Positions 16,955 to 24,604 are shown, numbered from the stretch's first letter. The stretch: DNA of 36,266 nt from Loigolactobacillus jiayinensis (GCF_003946445.1 NZ_RHOF01000038.1:1-36266), one strand, 5' to 3'. The notes: a model not told the origin generated them from the sequence alone. Program-made: numbers and translations.

Positions 16955-17335
16955 ATGCAACTCAATCAACTCCACCACATTGCCATTATTTGTTCTGACT
17001 ACGCGACTAGCAAACATTTTTATTGTGACCTCTTAGGTTTTAAGCCGCTACATGAAGTTAAGCGCGCTGATCGCGGTGATATCAAGCTGGATGTCACTAA
17101 CGGTGCGGTACAACTAGAACTGTTTATCAAGCCACAAGCGCCTAAACGTGCCAGTTATCCGGAAGCACAAGGTCTGCGCCATATTGCATTTAGCGTGACC
17201 GATGTCGCCGCTACGATTGCTGAATTACAGCAGCTAGGAATTAAAACAGAGCCACTCCGTTATGATACTGAAACTGGTGCTGCAATGACGTTTTTCTTTG
17301 ACCCAGATGGCTTGCCCCTAGAACTTCATGAGTAG
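16955..17335 (+). CDS. VOC-family metalloprotein (glyoxalase/YaeR-like)
   Basis: 126 aa, start ATG 16955 behind AAGAAGG. Two beta-alpha-beta-beta-beta modules of the vicinal oxygen chelate fold are visible: LHHIAIICSDYATSKHFYCDLLGF and LRHIAFSVTDVAATIAEL. Likely metal ligands are His 7 or 8, Glu in VQLELF, His in GLRHIAF and Glu in LPLELHE. It most resembles YaeR/GloA2-type proteins; the substrate is unknown. It lies 32 bp after amt with no terminator seen between, so it may be co-transcribed. Confidence 0.85.
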   Translation: MQLNQLHHIAIICSDYATSKHFYCDLLGFKPLHEVKRADRGDIKLDVTNGAVQLELFIKPQAPKRASYPEAQGLRHIAFSVTDVAATIAELQQLGIKTEPLRYDTETGAAMTFFFDPDGLPLELHE

Positions 17336-17371
17336 CGATATTTTTAGTGGTCAATTCCAACAATTGTCAGG

Positions 17372-17377
17372 TATAAT
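17372..17377 (+). promoter_or_regulatory. Candidate -10 box for the LVIS_2131-family gene
   Basis: TATAAT, about 117 bp before the GTG start. The -35 region (about 17349-17354, GGTCAA) is weak. Nothing else was recognised in 17336-17493. Confidence 0.4.
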
Positions 17378-17493
17378 CATAGATATGATCAAAGCTTAAG
17401 AAGTGATGATTTGGCTGGTAAAATCCAGTGAATGTTGTAAACTTAAGTGAGGTCGATCGAAGTTAGATGATTTATAGTATAGGGGGGAAAAAC

Positions 17494-18123
17494 GTGGCAT
17501 TAGTGAATATATTTGGTATTGTCTTGTGGCTAGTCGTACTGGGCTGTATCTGGTTTACGATTCATAATATTCGTAAGCGACGATTGCGGCGTCTGGTCAA
17601 ACATCAATATCAATTTAGCGGAAAAGACTTCACCATATCCACGATATTGGTGCTCATCACCGTTTTATTACTGGGAGTCGCCAGTTATTTTACGTTCTTC
17701 CGCGATGTTGATTTGGAAGATCAAACGGCAGTAACACTTAAATACGATTATGAACCGCTAGTGATGACCCAAATCGGCGGTAAATTCTATGACGTTAAGG
17801 TGGAAAATGGTAACGGCAAGCAGCCACAACAGCATTATACTTACTGGGTCAAGGGTGCACGCTACCAGATCACCAGTAATAATGCGACTGTTGTTGCGGG
17901 ACCGAAGCCGCTTAATATCGCAGCAGCTAATTATCCTTGGCCGAAAAAGGAACTCGCACGTCAGGATAAGAAGTACGAGCAAACCTTTGCGGCAACCCTG
18001 CAAGCAACTTATAAATCGACTGTGCTCAACGGTTTAGGGTTACGTGCTGGGCGTACGGCAATGCATTACACCATTATTCGGGTACCGAATTCGTCAGTTA
18101 TTCATATGGCACCAGTAAAATAG
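17494..18123 (+). CDS. LVIS_2131-family membrane protein
   Basis: 209 aa. GTG 17494 is chosen because AGGGGGG (17481-17487) sits six bases upstream; ATG 17467 would add nine residues without a ribosome site. Two membrane helices (about 4-24 and 48-68) are separated by a basic cytoplasmic loop (RKRRLRRLVKH). The C-terminal 140 residues are outside or soluble and show no catalytic motif I recognise. Proteins of this kind are confined to lactobacilli and have no known function. Confidence 0.75.
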   Translation: MALVNIFGIVLWLVVLGCIWFTIHNIRKRRLRRLVKHQYQFSGKDFTISTILVLITVLLLGVASYFTFFRDVDLEDQTAVTLKYDYEPLVMTQIGGKFYDVKVENGNGKQPQQHYTYWVKGARYQITSNNATVVAGPKPLNIAAANYPWPKKELARQDKKYEQTFAATLQATYKSTVLNGLGLRAGRTAMHYTIIRVPNSSVIHMAPVK

Positions 18124-18134
18124 AAAATACGCGG

Positions 18135-18171
18135 GCTGTGCCATAGGTAAAATTATGGCGCAGCTTTTTTT
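18135..18171 (+). terminator. Rho-independent terminator
   Basis: The eleven-base-pair stem GCTGTGCCATA (18135-18145) / TATGGCGCAGC (18154-18164) is followed by seven T. Confidence 0.93.
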
Positions 18172-18253
18172 GAACTATTTAGTCTTTAGTCACATACTGG
18201 TGTGAACTATTTTGGCCAATTTTGCAACAGAATTGGCGAGTTGGGTAGAACGC

Positions 18254-18282
18254 TTGCAAAACCGTTTTCAGACCTACATAAT
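18254..18282 (+). promoter_or_regulatory. Candidate promoter of the 163-aa gene
   Basis: TTGCAA (18254-18259), 17-bp spacer, CATAAT (18277-18282). Confidence 0.5.
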
Positions 18283-18311
18283 AGAAGAAAAAGATTAGTG
18301 AGGCGTTTTTA

Positions 18312-18803
18312 ATGGATGAACAAGCAATTCAGCAGGCCGACTGGCAGATCAGCTTCAAAAAGCAACCAGAAGAACAAAAATATACCGGTGACGTCAGCTT
18401 CAATGGCGGCCCTTTAGCTGCGGCAGTGGTCTACATCCAACTAATGACCGAAATTGCGAAAAAAACGCAAGTCGTTAGTGATAAACGAAAATTCTATTTA
18501 GCAACTAAAGAAATCGGTCAACGTGATGGTTTTGCGGCTGGCCAATATCAGATTCAATATATTCAAAGTGCTTTATTAGGCAGTGGCTTTGACTTCACTT
18601 TGACTAAGGAAGTCGGTGAGTCATTGGCGGACAGTAAGGCAACGATTCATTTTAGAGCGGATCCAATGAGCTGCGTTTGGCCAACGGAAATTATTGGTAA
18701 AGCCTTGGCGCAGAATTTAACTGATGACGAGCGCGCTAGCTTTAACCAAGCAGTTTCCACCGCTGCCGATACGCAAATGGCCTCGTTAGAACAATTGAAA
18801 TGA
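18312..18803 (+). CDS. Conserved protein of unknown function
   Basis: 163 aa, soluble, no signal peptide or membrane helix. Start ATG 18312 behind GTGAGG, weak but the only reasonable one. I do not recognise the family. The composition is ordinary and codon use resembles its neighbours, so it is very probably a real gene. A short basic ORF follows ten bases later and is likely co-transcribed. Confidence 0.75.
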   Translation: MDEQAIQQADWQISFKKQPEEQKYTGDVSFNGGPLAAAVVYIQLMTEIAKKTQVVSDKRKFYLATKEIGQRDGFAAGQYQIQYIQSALLGSGFDFTLTKEVGESLADSKATIHFRADPMSCVWPTEIIGKALAQNLTDDERASFNQAVSTAADTQMASLEQLK

Positions 18804-18813
18804 GGTGACGCAC

Positions 18814-18936
18814 ATGAGTAGTGGGACGATTGCTAATCCTGATGCACAGGTGGTAAAATTATTTGGTTTGGACCGTCTAGCAACTAAGCCAAAGACAGCG
18901 CCAACACAACAGAAAAAGACAAAAAAAAGCAAATGA
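18814..18936 (+). CDS. Small basic protein, 40 aa
   Basis: ATG 18814 follows a good ribosome site (GAGGTGAC, 18802-18808) ten bases after the previous stop. The peptide has a mixed first half (ANPDAQVVKLFGLDRLA) and a Lys/Thr/Gln-rich tail ending KKTKKSK. The strong ribosome site and tight spacing argue that it is translated. No family is recognised; the lysine-rich tail could bind nucleic acid or phospholipid, which is a guess. Confidence 0.6.
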   Translation: MSSGTIANPDAQVVKLFGLDRLATKPKTAPTQQKKTKKSK

Positions 18937-18944
18937 GTTTAGCG

Positions 18945-18989
18945 CTAAAAGCCAAAATCACTTGCTTTTAGTGTGTAAAATGCTAATAT
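18945..18989 (+). promoter_or_regulatory. Hairpin and candidate extended -10 promoter of prs
   Basis: CTAAAAGC (18945-18952) pairs perfectly with GCTTTTAG (18964-18971), with no T run after it. The right arm contains the -35 TTGCTT (18962-18967). After 16 bp comes TAATAT (18984-18989), preceded by TGC, an extended -10. Confidence 0.55.
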
Positions 18990-19028
18990 TTTCTTGATAG
19001 AGTTAATTCAAAAAAATGGAGGATCAGC

Positions 19029-20006
19029 ATGGCAGAACATAATTTGGATCCGCAACTCCGACTGATCGCGCTGAATGCGAATCGGCCATTAGCGGACAAA
19101 ATTGCCGCAGCAACTGGCGTTAAGCTGGCAAAAACGTCAGTAAAACAATTTAGTGATGGTGAGATTCAAATCAACCTTGAAGAAAGCATCCGTGGTGATG
19201 AAGTCTTTGTCATCCAATCGATTTCTGATCCGATCAACCAAAACTTGATGGAATTAATGATCATGATCGATGCATTGCGGCGTGCCAGTGCCAAGTTCAT
19301 TAATGTTGTTATCCCTTATTACGGCTATTCTCGCCAAGATCGCAAAGCGCGTGCTCGCGAACCGATCACGGCAAAATTGATCGCTAATTTATTGCAAATG
19401 GATGGTGCAACGCGGGTGATTGCCTTAGACCTGCACGCCGCCCAATTGCAAGGTTTCTTCGATATTCCAGTTGACCATTTACAAGCAGCACCCTTATTAG
19501 CTAATTACTTCAAAGCGTGTGGCTTAACGGATGTGGTCGTTGTTTCACCTGATCACAGTAGTGTTGCGCGTGCGCGACAAATGGCGACGTTACTTGGTGG
19601 CACACCAATTGCCATCATCGACCGGCGGCAATCAACGACAACTGGTGAAAATTTAAGTATTATTGGTGATGTTGCTGGTAAAAAAGCTATCGTCGTTGAT
19701 GATATGATCGATACTGGTCACCGTGTCATTAGTTCTGCTGAGGCGTTAAAACGCGCTGGCGCAACCAATGTTTATGCGGTTGGTACCCACGCTGTATTCT
19801 CTGATAATGCAACGGCTAAGCTTCAAGCATCACCGGTTGAGCGGGTTGTTGTCACTGATTCGATCGCATTGCCACCAGAAAAGCAATTTGCTAAATTGGC
19901 GGTTGTTTCCGTGGGCGAGCTGATTGGTCAAGCCATTAACTTGATTCATGCCGACCAACCAATCGATGAATTATTCCACACAATTGCTGAAAAAAATGAA
20001 GACTAA
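19029..20006 (+). CDS. prs: Ribose-phosphate pyrophosphokinase homologue with altered catalytic loops
   Basis: 325 aa. Start ATG 19029 behind GGAGGA. Overall PRPP-synthetase fold and motifs are clear: [55 protein letters not shown] with the conserved His 136. Three functional loops differ from the usual enzyme. The flexible-loop KRR is R199-R200-Q201. The ribose-5-phosphate loop DTAGT/DTGGT reads D228-T-G-H231-R232. PDxGGVxRAR reads [10 protein letters not shown]. The Lys and second Arg of KRR are catalytically important in characterised bacterial enzymes. It may be a second, divergent Prs or a regulatory paralogue similar in principle to mammalian PRPP-synthetase-associated proteins. Confidence 0.9.
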   Translation: MAEHNLDPQLRLIALNANRPLADKIAAATGVKLAKTSVKQFSDGEIQINLEESIRGDEVFVIQSISDPINQNLMELMIMIDALRRASAKFINVVIPYYGYSRQDRKARAREPITAKLIANLLQMDGATRVIALDLHAAQLQGFFDIPVDHLQAAPLLANYFKACGLTDVVVVSPDHSSVARARQMATLLGGTPIAIIDRRQSTTTGENLSIIGDVAGKKAIVVDDMIDTGHRVISSAEALKRAGATNVYAVGTHAVFSDNATAKLQASPVERVVVTDSIALPPEKQFAKLAVVSVGELIGQAINLIHADQPIDELFHTIAEKNED

Positions 20007-20011
20007 AGTTT

Positions 20012-20054
20012 AAAGGATAGTTGCGATTATTGCATAATCGTGGCTGTCCTTTTT
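20012..20054 (+). terminator. Rho-independent terminator after prs
   Basis: The outer stem AAAGGATAG (20012-20020) / CTGTCCTTT (20044-20052) and perfect inner stem CGATTAT/ATAATCG are followed by T. The remaining 20055-20261 is AT-rich; no gene or firm promoter was recognised there. Confidence 0.88.
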
Positions 20055-20261
20055 GCTTGACCAAAAAGCTGAGCGATAAGCAATTCAGGTAGTGTAGTTG
20101 TTTCTAATTTTCAGATTAAGTGCAGCTAAAGTTAGTTTAAAAAATGAGCTATAGCGTTTATTATTCCTATCTTTATAGTTTGATTTTAAAATAAAAATGG
20201 TAATTTGATGAATAATCAATTAGAATATAGCTTATCAAATATAAAAGGTGGTAACTAAACT

Positions 20262-20531
20262 ATGCGTGCAGTATTAACCGTAATTGGCCGTGACAAAGTA
20301 GGTATCGTCGCCGGTGTTAGTCAAACGTTGGCGGAATTGAAGTTTAATATTGTCGATATGAGCCAAACTATCATGCAAGATAATTTCACCATGATGTTGA
20401 TGTGTGAGTTACCAGCAACAACTATCGATTTCGAACAAGTTCGGGGCCGTTTAAATGAGTTAGGCCAACAATTAGGCGTTCAAATTCGGATCCAGCGGGA
20501 AGAAATTTTTGATACAATGTATAAAATTTAA
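20262..20531 (+). CDS. ACT-domain protein (UPF0237)
   Basis: 89 aa single ACT domain. Start ATG 20262 behind AAAGGTGG. The N-terminal MRAVLTVIGRDKVGIVAGVSQ and LAELKFNIVDMSQT are characteristic. ACT domains bind small ligands, usually amino acids, as regulatory dimers. It lies 15 bp before a DUF711 gene, a pairing conserved across Firmicutes (SP_0238/SP_0239 in Streptococcus pneumoniae), suggesting that it senses a ligand for that protein. Function is not established. Confidence 0.93.
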   Translation: MRAVLTVIGRDKVGIVAGVSQTLAELKFNIVDMSQTIMQDNFTMMLMCELPATTIDFEQVRGRLNELGQQLGVQIRIQREEIFDTMYKI

Positions 20532-20546
20532 TGGAGGTGCCGGCGC

Positions 20547-21890
20547 TTGGAAACTAGCCAGATATTAGAAACAATTCGGATGATCGACGAAGAAAATTTA
20601 GACATTCGGACGATCACCATGGGTATTTCGCTGCTGGATTGTATCGATCCTGATATTCAGCGCGCTTGCGATAAAATTTATCAAAAAATTACCACCAAAG
20701 CTGCTCATTTGGTTGAAGTGGCAACGGCTATCGAAGCTGAATACGGTGTGCCAATCATCCATAAGCGGATCGCGGTAACGCCAATTAGTATCATCGGTGC
20801 CGCAACTGATGCCACTGATTATTTACCTTTTGCCCAAGCTTTGGACCGTGCCGCTAAAAAAGTTGGCATCAACTTTATCGGCGGTTTTTCGGCGTTGGTG
20901 CAAAAAGGTTACCAAAAGGGTGATGAAATTTTAATCCATTCATTGCCCCAAGCCTTAAGCCAAACCGAATTTGTTTGTGGCTCCGTTAACGTTGGTTCCA
21001 GCAAATCGGGTATCAACATGGACGCGGTGCGCGATATGGGCGAAGCAGTCAAAGCGGCTGCGGCATTGTCGCCACTAGCACCAGCCAAATTGGTTGTCTT
21101 TGCGAATGCCGTTGAGGACAATCCGTTTATGGCCGGCGCCTTTCATGGTGTCGGTGAAGCTGACGTGGTGATCAACGTTGGCGTCAGCGGTCCTGGTGTA
21201 GTTAAGCGCGCGCTGGAAAAAGTCAAAGGCGAACCATTTGATGTCGTCGCGGAAACGATTAAGAAGACCGCCTTTAAGATTACCCGGGTTGGTCAGTTAG
21301 TCGGTCATATTGCCGCCGAACGCCTAGAAGTGCCTTTTGGTATTGTCGATCTTTCCTTGGCACCCACACCAAAGGTCGGCGATTCTGTTGCCCGTATTTT
21401 AGAGGAGATTGGCTTAGAAACCGTGGGAACGCACGGCACAACCGCGGCGCTAGCGATGCTAAACGATGCTGTGAAAAAAGGTGGCGTAATGGCATGTAAC
21501 CAAGTTGGCGGCTTATCCGGTGCTTTCATTCCTGTTTCGGAAGACGAAGGCATGATTGCCGCAGCCACCAGCGGCGCCCTAAATTTGGAGAAATTAGAAG
21601 CAATGACTGCCGTTTGCTCAGTCGGCTTGGACATGATTGCCATTCCCGGTGACACCCCAGCCAGCACAATTGCCGCAATGATCGCCGACGAAGCCGCTAT
21701 CGGCATGATCAACAACAAAACAACAGCAGTACGAGTAATCCCAGCAGTCGGCGCTAAAGTCGGCGACAACGTAGAATTTGGCGGCTTACTAGGCCGCTCA
21801 CCAGTCATGGCAGTCAACCCAGCCTCCTCCGCAGATTTCATCGCCCGCGGCGGCCATATCCCCGCGCCAATACACTCGTTCAAAAATTAG
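20547..21890 (+). CDS. UPF0210/DUF711 (PFL-like) protein
   Basis: 447 aa, the usual family length. The start is TTG 20547, fixed by GGAGGTG (20533-20539). Conserved stretches include [23 protein letters not shown] at the N-terminus, [47 protein letters not shown], and [28 protein letters not shown] at the end. The fold is related to pyruvate formate-lyase but the family has no proven reaction. It is probably translated with the ACT gene. Confidence 0.95.
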   Translation: METSQILETIRMIDEENLDIRTITMGISLLDCIDPDIQRACDKIYQKITTKAAHLVEVATAIEAEYGVPIIHKRIAVTPISIIGAATDATDYLPFAQALDRAAKKVGINFIGGFSALVQKGYQKGDEILIHSLPQALSQTEFVCGSVNVGSSKSGINMDAVRDMGEAVKAAAALSPLAPAKLVVFANAVEDNPFMAGAFHGVGEADVVINVGVSGPGVVKRALEKVKGEPFDVVAETIKKTAFKITRVGQLVGHIAAERLEVPFGIVDLSLAPTPKVGDSVARILEEIGLETVGTHGTTAALAMLNDAVKKGGVMACNQVGGLSGAFIPVSEDEGMIAAATSGALNLEKLEAMTAVCSVGLDMIAIPGDTPASTIAAMIADEAAIGMINNKTTAVRVIPAVGAKVGDNVEFGGLLGRSPVMAVNPASSADFIARGGHIPAPIHSFKN

Positions 21891-21895
21891 AGTGT

Positions 21896-21926
21896 GTTGA
21901 AAAAGCGTAGAGTGGTTGAAAAAGCG
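21896..21926 (+). repeat. Tandem 12-bp repeat just after the DUF711 gene
   Basis: GTTGAAAAAGCG occurs at 21896-21907 and 21915-21926 (period 19 bp). The second copy forms the left arm of the 14-bp terminal inverted repeat of the structured region that follows. Confidence 0.7.
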
Positions 21927-22144
21927 CATAGAAGCTGGAACATAGCCTAGCTTGACGATAAGCTACACGAAGTGGAGCGTTCGCCAAGCGTAGCTATGTG
22001 TAAGCAGCTGCGACTTGGACTTGCCGCACTTCGGCTTAGTCCAATCGACAACGGGAAGCAAGCTGTTATCTATTAACGATGCGCATATAACAGATACTTG
22101 GCCAATAGTGTTGTCGAGTCGAGCGACAGTGCTTTTTCAACCAC
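21912..22144. repeat. Structured intergenic cassette bounded by a 14-bp inverted repeat
   Basis: The ends GTGGTTGAAAAAGC (21912-21925) and GCTTTTTCAACCAC (22131-22144) pair perfectly. Nested inside are ACATAGC/GCTATGT (21940-21946, 21993-21999) enclosing TAGCTT/AAGCTA (21948-21953, 21960-21965). Next comes TTGGACT/AGTCCAA (22015-22021, 22038-22044) with inner GCCG/CGGC, then CGACAAC/GTTGTCG (22046-22052, 22110-22116) enclosing CTGTTAT/ATAACAG (22063-22069, 22087-22093). These stems are mutually compatible and give a branched fold. It contains the first 82-bp repeat copy. It could be a structured RNA, a MITE-like element or an elaborate 3' end of the upstream transcript; no target-site duplication is evident. 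Confidence 0.7.
21954..22035 (+). repeat. 82-bp direct repeat, copy 1
   Basis: It matches copy 2 (22280-22361) at 78 of 82 positions by eye, without gaps; the last 71 bases differ at two positions. It carries a hairpin-forming GCCG-CGGC end and the palindrome GCAGCTGC. It lies inside the 14-bp inverted repeat cassette. Confidence 0.9.
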
Positions 22145-22188
22145 GTTTCCGCCAAACGAGCTAGGCCCACTACTCCGCAATCAAAGAA

Positions 22189-22215
22189 GTTTATTAGCAA
22201 AAAACGCTAATAAAC
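22189..22215. repeat. 10-bp perfect hairpin between the two repeat cassettes
   Basis: GTTTATTAGC (22189-22198) / GCTAATAAAC (22206-22215), extended outward by ATCA/TGAT and TCCG/CGGA pairing. Just upstream, CGTTT and AAACG at about 22144-22158 form a further short stem. Confidence 0.65.
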
Positions 22216-22267
22216 ATTGATGCTTCGGACGTTGACCATTCTTGTGGCAAAAACCGTACCGCAAGAA

Positions 22268-22370
22268 ACATGGCAGCAAGACGATAAGGGACACGAAGTG
22301 GAGCGTTCGCCAAGCGTAGCTATGTGCAAGCAGCTGCTACTTGGACTTGCCGCACTTCGGCCTGCCATGT
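22268..22370. repeat. Second cassette: 9-bp inverted repeat around repeat copy 2
   Basis: ACATGGCAG (22268-22276) pairs with CTGCCATGT (22362-22370), with GGCAA/TTGCC outside. The enclosed 82-bp core is nearly the same as in the first cassette, but the flanking arms are unrelated to GTTGAAAAAGC. An in-frame stretch over 22217-22408 is not gene-like. Confidence 0.7.
22280..22361 (+). repeat. 82-bp direct repeat, copy 2
   Basis: It is in the same orientation as copy 1 at 21954-22035, with four differences by eye. The start of the similarity is GACGATAAG and the end is CACTTCGGC. Confidence 0.9.
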
Positions 22371-22422
22371 TTTTGCCGAGCGTGGTTGCCGTACTTACAA
22401 TGAAGTAGTAGTTTCACCGTCA

Positions 22423-22452
22423 AAAAAAGACACCCACTAGGATGTCTTTTTT
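22423..22452. terminator. Bidirectional terminator
   Basis: AAAAAAGACA (22423-22432) / TGTCTTTTTT (22443-22452). It has T runs on both strands and lies between converging transcripts, just past the MocR stop. Confidence 0.88.
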
Positions 22453-22456
22453 GCGT

Positions 22457-23866
22457 TCAAGCGCGCTTGATCAGCTCTGCCAGCTCGGCAATGCCACGGC
22501 GGAATGCTGCTGGCGATGCGTAAGCAAATGATAGACGTAGTGCGTGATCAGCGCCATAAATACTGCCGGGATTAAACAAAATATGCCGCTTAAGCGCCGC
22601 TTGAAATAGTTGTTCCATGTTAATTGTTGGTTTTAATTTTAGCCAAATATAAAAGCCGCCGCGCGGGACTTGCCAAGTGGCGACGTCGGCTAAATAGTCC
22701 TTCAAACTAGCCAGCGCAGCGTCACGTCGTTGCCGCAATTGCTGGCGTAATTCAGTTAAATAGTCATCATAAGCTGAATCAGCTAGTAACGCCGCCAGCA
22801 GTTGTTGCGCCAACGAACTAGCGCCATAATCAGTTTGCATTTTCACATCACTTAGGCGACGAATGACGGCAGTGGGGCCGACGATCCAACCTAAGCGCAA
22901 GCCGGGGGCTAATACTTTTGAAATTGTGCCTAAGTATAAAACGTTGCCAGCGCGATCTAGCGCCTTTAGTGGCAGTGGTGGCGGTGTTTCTAACCATAAA
23001 TCTTGGTAAGCTGTATCTTCGATAATTGGCAATTGATGCTTTTCAGCAAATTGCAATAAATCGTGGCGTCGTTGCTGCGTCATAACGCTGCCGGTAGGAT
23101 TTTGGAAGCTGGGAATGGTGTAGAGTAATTGCTGCGTGGTCGTGCTCGCTGGAAGCTGCCAGTAGCACAAGCCAGCGTCATCTTGCGGAATACCTGTCAA
23201 AGTGGCGGCAGCTGACTGAAACACTTGCAGCGAGTTCAAGTAGGTCGCGGCTTCGGTATAAATGGTGGCACCAGGTTTGAGTAGCGCAACAGAAATTAAT
23301 TCCAGCGCTTGTAACGAGCCAGAAGTGATCAAAATATTTTCTGGCTGCACATCGATTTGCCAGTGTTGGAGCCGTTTAACCAGCGCTTGGCGCAAATTCA
23401 GCGCGCCTAATGGCTCCAAATAATTCAACTGGGTCACTTGCGGTGTGATTGCGCGCAATTTAGCTTGAACTAGTTTTTGAGGAAATAATTCTGGTGCTAA
23501 TTCACCGGTGCTGAGGCGCAAATAATTTTCGTTCTCCAACCGGTTAATGGTTTGAATCGTCGGCAAATTAGCGTTGAATTGGCCATCCAAATAGTGGTGC
23601 CAATCTAAGGCCAGCGACCAAGTGTTGCTGGCAACGCGGGTGCCGTTGCCATGGGCGCTGATCAAAACGCCGTCTGCTTGTAGATCATTCAACGCAGTTA
23701 CAATCGTACTACGGTTAACGCCAAATTGTTGGGCTAATTGGCGTTGCGCTGGTAATTTTTCGCCAACTAGCCAATTACCTTGTTGAATTTGTTGCCGACA
23801 ATAGGTGCTGATCTGTTGGTATAACGGAATTGGTGATTGCGGATTCGGCTGCCAAGTGATTTCCAT
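22457..23866 (-). CDS. MocR-type regulator (GntR HTH fused to aminotransferase-like domain)
   Basis: 469 aa. An N-terminal GntR winged helix (about 10-80: PLYQQIS, GEKLPAQRQLAQQFGVNRSTI, LISAHGNGTRV) joins a fold-type I aminotransferase domain. The PLP-binding residues look intact: N256 in FQNPTG, D284 in IIEDTAY and the Schiff-base lysine K317 in GTISKVLAPGLRLGW. MocR regulators use PLP or PLP-amino acid adducts as ligands. It faces a LysE-type exporter across a 123-bp gap with repeated TTGGTTGGG motifs, so it probably controls that exporter in response to an amino acid. It could also act as an enzyme. Confidence 0.93.
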   Translation of the reverse strand: MEITWQPNPQSPIPLYQQISTYCRQQIQQGNWLVGEKLPAQRQLAQQFGVNRSTIVTALNDLQADGVLISAHGNGTRVASNTWSLALDWHHYLDGQFNANLPTIQTINRLENENYLRLSTGELAPELFPQKLVQAKLRAITPQVTQLNYLEPLGALNLRQALVKRLQHWQIDVQPENILITSGSLQALELISVALLKPGATIYTEAATYLNSLQVFQSAAATLTGIPQDDAGLCYWQLPASTTTQQLLYTIPSFQNPTGSVMTQQRRHDLLQFAEKHQLPIIEDTAYQDLWLETPPPLPLKALDRAGNVLYLGTISKVLAPGLRLGWIVGPTAVIRRLSDVKMQTDYGASSLAQQLLAALLADSAYDDYLTELRQQLRQRRDAALASLKDYLADVATWQVPRGGFYIWLKLKPTINMEQLFQAALKRHILFNPGSIYGADHALRLSFAYASPAAFRRGIAELAELIKRA

Positions 23867-23881
23867 CGAAAGCGTCCTTTC

Positions 23882-23914
23882 TTGGTTGGGTAACTTATCT
23901 AGATTTGGTTGGGT
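23882..23914. promoter_or_regulatory. Direct repeats in the mocR-lysE intergenic region (candidate operator)
   Basis: TTGGTTGGGT occurs at 23882-23891 and 23905-23914, 23 bp apart (about two helical turns). A third near-copy, TTGGTTGGGA, at 23981-23990 overlaps the LysE ribosome site and start. Direct repeats of this sort are typical MocR operators. Confidence 0.65.
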
Positions 23915-23934
23915 TCAACTGTCTAATTTATCTC

Positions 23935-23940
23935 TATAAT
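23935..23940 (+). promoter_or_regulatory. Candidate -10 box of the LysE gene
   Basis: TATAAT, 49 bp before the start codon and 20 bp downstream of the second TTGGTTGGGT. The -35 is poor (around GTTCAA, 23913-23918), as expected for an activator-dependent promoter. Confidence 0.5.
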
Positions 23941-23989
23941 AACCACTTAACGGTTAAAATAAAAGTGTTCTTATAGAAGGTTGGTTGGG

Positions 23990-24604
23990 ATGACTCATTA
24001 TTTACAAGGTTTATTATTTGGCATAGCCTATATTGCACCAATTGGCTTGCAAAATTTATTTGTGATCAATACAGCGTTGGCACAGCCACGGCGGCGGGCA
24101 CTGAAAGTAGCAGCAATTGTGACCTTCTTCGATATCAGTTTGGCGCTGGCAACTTTTTACGGCGTGGGCAAGTTATTAACTTGGCTGCCATGGCTGAAAT
24201 TGGTCGTGCTAGGTATTGGTAGCCTGATTGTGCTCTACATTGGTATCAGCTTATTACGCGCGCAAGCACCGCAGCTCAAAAAAAGTGCGCCGACACAATT
24301 TAGTTATTGGCGGGCAACGTTGGCGGCTTTTGCGATTGCTTGGCTGAATCCACAGGCGCTTTTGGATGGCACACTGTTATTAGGGGCGTTTCGGGCGTCG
24401 TTAGTACCATTGGCGGCCAACTTTTTTATCGGCGGCGTCATGACCGCATCCGTGCTCTGGTTTTCCGGATTAACGCTCTTGATCGGCTGGTTGCGCGAGC
24501 GTTTCACAACCAAATTTTTATTACTGCTGAACCGAATTTGTGGTGTCGTTATTATTTTATATGCATTGAAATTACTTAGCGAATTTGTGCAGTTAATTTG
24601 GTAA
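23990..24604 (+). CDS. LysE/ArgO-family amino-acid exporter
   Basis: 204 aa. ATG 23990 follows AGAAGG (23975-23980) at nine bases; TTG 23981 would add three residues. Six predicted helices. The conserved N-terminal GIAYIAPIGLQNLFVINTAL and the AIAWLNPQALLDG segment identify LysE-type exporters of basic or other amino acids. Divergence from the MocR gene suggests induction by the exported amino acid. A DUF1697 gene follows 29 bp downstream. Confidence 0.93.
   Translation: MTHYLQGLLFGIAYIAPIGLQNLFVINTALAQPRRRALKVAAIVTFFDISLALATFYGVGKLLTWLPWLKLVVLGIGSLIVLYIGISLLRAQAPQLKKSAPTQFSYWRATLAAFAIAWLNPQALLDGTLLLGAFRASLVPLAANFFIGGVMTASVLWFSGLTLLIGWLRERFTTKFLLLLNRICGVVIILYALKLLSEFVQLIW

Noticed and set aside
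18255-18270. cre site TGCAAAACCGTTTTCA
   Set aside because: Palindromic in outline but 16 bp instead of 14, with an extra base at the centre; not consistent with the cre consensus.
21305-21883. 192-codon minus-strand ORF within DUF711
   Set aside because: A shadow frame of the DUF711 gene; the plus strand carries all conserved motifs.
21954-22361. CRISPR array
   Set aside because: Only two repeat copies of 82 bp, 244 bp apart, with no regular spacers and no cas genes.
22217-22408. 63-codon open frame in the repeat region
   Set aside because: It runs through repeat copy 2 and its inverted arms, has no ribosome site and unusual composition; the structure explains the sequence better than coding.
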